A DNA stretch of 64,000 nt, taken from Pseudomonas sp. Irchel s3f7. Its GTDB lineage: Bacteria > Pseudomonadota > Gammaproteobacteria > Pseudomonadales > Pseudomonadaceae. Of the stretch, positions 61,782 through 64,000 are shown in pieces. The position numbers were made by a program, and so were the translations under genes. Positions within the stretch are counted from its first letter, which is position 1. Each line of letters begins with the position of its first letter. The stretch covers positions 180,638 to 244,637 of the forward strand of contig NZ_FYDO01000004.1 of NCBI RefSeq assembly GCF_900187615.1, written 5' to 3'. The notes under the pieces were generated by a model. It ran no database searches. It was given only the letters and a program-made list of their open reading frames with translations, and was not told the origin of the DNA.

Positions 61782-62633
61782 ATGAATCTGCAAAACATCG
61801 GAGTGATCGGTGCAGGCACCATGGGCAACGGCATTGCGCAAGTCTGCGCCATGGCGGGTTTCAACGTGACCTTGATCGACATCTCCGAGAGCGCGCTGCA
61901 AAAAGCTGTCGCAACCGTCGGTAAGAACCTTGATCGGCAGGTTGCCAAGGAAACCCTGACACAAGAGCAGAAACTGGCAACCCTCGACAAAATCCGCACC
62001 AGTACCGATTACAGCAGCCTGCAAAACGTGCAACTGGTGATCGAAGCGGCCACGGAAAATCTCGAACTGAAATTACGTGTACTGCAACAGATCGCCGCGC
62101 AGGTCACCCACGAGTGCGTGATTGCGTCCAACACTTCGTCGCTGTCGATCACCCAGCTCGCTGCGAGCGTCAGCCAACCTGAACGCTTCATCGGCCTGCA
62201 CTTCTTCAACCCGGTGCCGGTGATGGGGTTGATTGAAGTGATTCGTGGCCTGCAAACCAGTGATGCCACTCACAAACTGGCCCTGGACATGGCAACGACC
62301 CTCGGCAAAACCGCGATCACCGCGGGTAACCGTCCGGGCTTCGTGGTTAACCGAATCCTGGTACCGATGATCAACGAATCGATCCTGGTGTTCCAGGAAG
62401 GCCTGGCCAGCGCCGAAGACATCGACGCAGGTATGCGCCTGGGCTGCAATCAACCCATCGGCCCATTGGCCCTGGCGGATCTGATCGGCCTGGACACTCT
62501 ACTGGCGATCATGGAAGCCTTCTATGAAGGTTTCAACGACAGTAAGTACCGCCCGGCTCCACTGCTTAAGGAAATGGTCGCTGCCGGGTATCTGGGACGC
62601 AAAACGGGGCGCGGCTTCCATGCCTATGCCTGA
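61782..62633 (+). CDS. 3-Hydroxyacyl-CoA (3-hydroxybutyryl-CoA) dehydrogenase
   Basis: 283 residues, the typical length of the monofunctional PaaH/Hbd family. NAD-binding GAGTMGNGIAQ (about residue 9-19) is followed by the catalytic His in GLHFFNPVPVM and the PGFVVNRIL segment before the C-terminal domain. It interconverts 3-hydroxyacyl- and 3-oxoacyl-CoA in fatty-acid, PHA or phenylacetate metabolism. It overlaps the following TetR gene by eight bases. The upstream AraC gene is a possible controller. Confidence 0.9.
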   Translation: MNLQNIGVIGAGTMGNGIAQVCAMAGFNVTLIDISESALQKAVATVGKNLDRQVAKETLTQEQKLATLDKIRTSTDYSSLQNVQLVIEAATENLELKLRVLQQIAAQVTHECVIASNTSSLSITQLAASVSQPERFIGLHFFNPVPVMGLIEVIRGLQTSDATHKLALDMATTLGKTAITAGNRPGFVVNRILVPMINESILVFQEGLASAEDIDAGMRLGCNQPIGPLALADLIGLDTLLAIMEAFYEGFNDSKYRPAPLLKEMVAAGYLGRKTGRGFHAYA

Positions 62634-63279
62634 GCGTTGTTCGCGTTTCGCAGAGTACCGGGACAAGGTGCTGGAATTGTTTGCCAGCAAAGGTTTCGGC
62701 CAGGTCGGCATGCGCGAACTCGCCACGTGCCTGGGGCTTTCTCCAGGCTCGCTGTACCATCATTACCCCAGCAAACAGCACTTGTTACTCGACCTGATCG
62801 AAGAGTTCTACGAGGAGCTGTTGGCTACGCTCGAACGCATCCGGCAAAAAGCCCCGGCGAAACGCGACAAACTCAACAGCGTGATACGCGCGCACCTGAA
62901 CCTGCATCGGGATATGCCTTGGCATTTTCGTCTGGTGGAACGTGACAGCGGTTGCCTGAATGACGAGCAGCAGCAACGGGTGCAGCAGTTGCGCGAACAG
63001 TACGAGCGTACCCTGCTGAAAATACTTGATGTAAAGCCCCGTTTCAGTGAGCAGGGTGTGTTGGCAGCCGGGCATGCCATTGCGTCATTGCTCAACAGCG
63101 CCCCCAGCTGGCTTACACCTCATATTCTGGATGAACAGGAGCACGATGAGCTGCTGGAGAGCCTGGTGAGTGGTGCCATCGAACGAGTGTTGTCTCCACG
63201 ACGCGCACCGGAAGCCATAAGTCTGGCCCGGCCTATCGAAAAATCTTCTAAAGAAATTCCCGCCATTACCGCTATTTAG
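62626..63279 (+). CDS. TetR-family transcriptional regulator
   Basis: 217 residues from the ATG at 62626. The helix-turn-helix is VLELFASKGFGQVGMRELATCLGLSPGSLYHHYPSKQHLLLDLIEEFYEEL. The ligand domain carries the C-terminal segments. The stop of the dehydrogenase gene lies inside its first codons (overlap eight bases), so the two are coupled. The ATG at 62620 in the same frame is an alternative. It may control the dehydrogenase gene. Confidence 0.85.
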   Translation: MPERCSRFAEYRDKVLELFASKGFGQVGMRELATCLGLSPGSLYHHYPSKQHLLLDLIEEFYEELLATLERIRQKAPAKRDKLNSVIRAHLNLHRDMPWHFRLVERDSGCLNDEQQQRVQQLREQYERTLLKILDVKPRFSEQGVLAAGHAIASLLNSAPSWLTPHILDEQEHDELLESLVSGAIERVLSPRRAPEAISLARPIEKSSKEIPAITAI

Positions 63280-63366
63280 CGCTTTGCTTTTCGGCTCAAT
63301 ACATCGGAATTCGCTGCTGCACCCGGCGTCCAATCCGATGTGTCCCTTCCAAACCTGGAGCCGAAT

Positions 63367-63780
63367 ATGAAAATCAATCCTTACCTGATCTTCAATGGCG
63401 ACTGCAAAGCCGCGTTTGAGTTTTACGCGCAAAGTTTGTCTGGTCAGATCGAAGCCATGACGACTTTTGGCGACACCCCCGCCGCCGAGCACGTGCCGCA
63501 AGACCTCCATAACCTGATCATTCATACCCGTCTCGTTGTAGGCGATCAGGCAATCATGGGGTCGGACACCACCCCTGACCGCCCCACCGATAATATGAGC
63601 GGATGTTCCATCTCGCTGAATGTCGACAGCATCGCCGAAGCTGAACGCGTTTTCAGTGCTTTATCTGAGGGAGGTAGCGTACAAATGCCGCTGGAGACCA
63701 CCTTTTGGGCTGCGCGTTTCGGCATGTTGGTCGACCGTTTTGGCGTGTCATGGATGGTGAATTGCGAAAAGGACCAGTGA
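63367..63780 (+). CDS. PhnB-like VOC-family protein
   Basis: 137 residues with the PhnB/VOC fold: YLIFNGDCKAAFEFYAQSLSG near the N-terminus, an internal repeat MSGCSISLNVDSIAEAERVFSALSEGG and a C-terminal FWAARFGMLVDRFGVSWMVNCE. Such metal-binding proteins are near the 3-demethylubiquinone methyltransferase/PhnB group, and no specific role is known. The ATG at 63367 is preceded by GGAG. It is monocistronic and convergent with the rRNA operon. Confidence 0.87.
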   Translation: MKINPYLIFNGDCKAAFEFYAQSLSGQIEAMTTFGDTPAAEHVPQDLHNLIIHTRLVVGDQAIMGSDTTPDRPTDNMSGCSISLNVDSIAEAERVFSALSEGGSVQMPLETTFWAARFGMLVDRFGVSWMVNCEKDQ

Positions 63781-63863
63781 AAGGAATTCGCAGGTCGTCT
63801 AATGACAACACCGCCTGACGGGACGGTGTTTTAAGGACATTGAACTTTCCTGCGGACAAAACA

Positions 63864-63893
63864 AAACCCCAATTGCTTTCGCAATTGGGGTTT
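63864..63893 (-). terminator. rrn operon terminator
   Basis: AAACCCCAATTGC and GCAATTGGGGTTT form a perfect 13-base stem with a four-base loop. On the minus strand it is followed by TTTTGTTTTGT. It directly follows the 5S end and closes the rRNA transcript. Confidence 0.92.
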
Positions 63894-63903
63894 CGGAATT
63901 TAA

Positions 63904-64000
63904 TCTTGACGATGACCTACTCTCACATGGGGAAACCCCACACTACCATCGGCGATGCATCGTTTCACTGCTGAGTTCGGGATGGGATCAGGTGGTTCCA
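63904..64000 (-). rRNA. rrf: 5S ribosomal RNA (3' part, truncated by the window edge)
   Basis: The reverse complement begins TGGAACCACCTGATCCCATC and continues through CCGAACTCAGCAGTGAAACG and GCCGATGGTAGTGTGGGG to GTAGGTCATCGTCAAGAT at the 3' end, the Pseudomonas 5S pattern. About 20 bases of the 5' end lie outside the window. The 16S and 23S genes should be further right. Confidence 0.96.

Noticed and set aside
1..64000. Mobile element or prophage boundary
   Set aside because: No transposase, integrase, phage gene, tRNA attachment site or target-site duplication was seen. REPs account for the repeated sequence.

Overview
The window is chromosomal DNA of a Pseudomonas, most likely of the P. 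fluorescens group. The evidence is high-GC dense coding, many REP palindromes of the 'GTAGGAGC...GCTCCTAC' and 'GTGGCGAG...CTCGCCAC' types, a Pseudomonas-type 5S rRNA at the right edge, and aromatic, amino-acid and polyamine catabolic gene sets typical of that genus. I see no transposase, phage gene, CRISPR array or tRNA.

Layout. (1) 0.3-3.4 kb: an aruF/aruG pair (arginine N-succinyltransferase subunits) without the rest of the aru operon, then an oxaloacetate decarboxylase-like gene. (2) 3.4-8.6 kb: a MASE2-GGDEF cyclase, a Baeyer-Villiger-type monooxygenase with an alpha/beta hydrolase, and hglS (2-oxoadipate to 2-hydroxyglutarate in lysine catabolism). (3) 8.6-9.9 kb: an orphan type VI hcp with a sigma-54-like promoter, then a gene-poor stretch with hairpins. 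(4) 9.9-17.1 kb: a duplicated-domain periplasmic protein, an ABC exporter-like operon (ATPase, FtsX-type permease, AttH-like lipoprotein) and a secreted SdsA1-type alkylsulfatase. (5) 17.3-27.8 kb: two DUF1254/DUF1214 proteins, a DUF1329/DUF1302 envelope pair, two AraC and two LysR regulators. (6) 27.9-29 kb: an orphan polyamine-binding protein.

(7) 29.2-38.5 kb: a ferulate/hydroxycinnamate cluster (ech, vdh, fcs, aat) with a divergent MarR regulator, an OprD-family porin and an aromatic-acid MFS transporter. (8) 38.8-42.1 kb: a polyamine-type set (glutamylpolyamine synthetase, cupin-XRE regulator, FAD oxidase). (9) 42.3-44.2 kb: small proteins and a Nudix hydrolase. (10) 44.2-52.7 kb: the benzoate route benR-benABCD joined to catBCA-catR, which carries benzoate through catechol to the beta-ketoadipate enol-lactone. 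Good promoter-operator signals are visible for both operons. (11) 52.9-63.8 kb: mostly housekeeping and small conserved genes (DUF1652, deacetylase lipoprotein, SRAP, AzlCD, DUF2784, a Cache-type GGDEF cyclase, DUF3087, PpnN, AraC, 3-hydroxyacyl-CoA dehydrogenase with overlapping TetR, PhnB-like VOC protein). (12) 63.86-64 kb: terminator and 3' part of a 5S rRNA on the minus strand, the end of an rrn operon that continues beyond the window.

The gene sets point to a soil or plant-associated generalist that takes up plant-derived phenolics (ferulate to vanillate; benzoate to muconate) and amines. The least understood part is 15-25 kb. There a secreted alkylsulfatase, twin DUF1254 proteins and a DUF1329/DUF1302 pair lie together with regulators and could form a system for handling hydrophobic or surfactant-like compounds. 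That is inference from gene neighbourhood only. Start codons were chosen from Shine-Dalgarno spacing, family length and signal peptides, and often lie inside the longest possible open frame.
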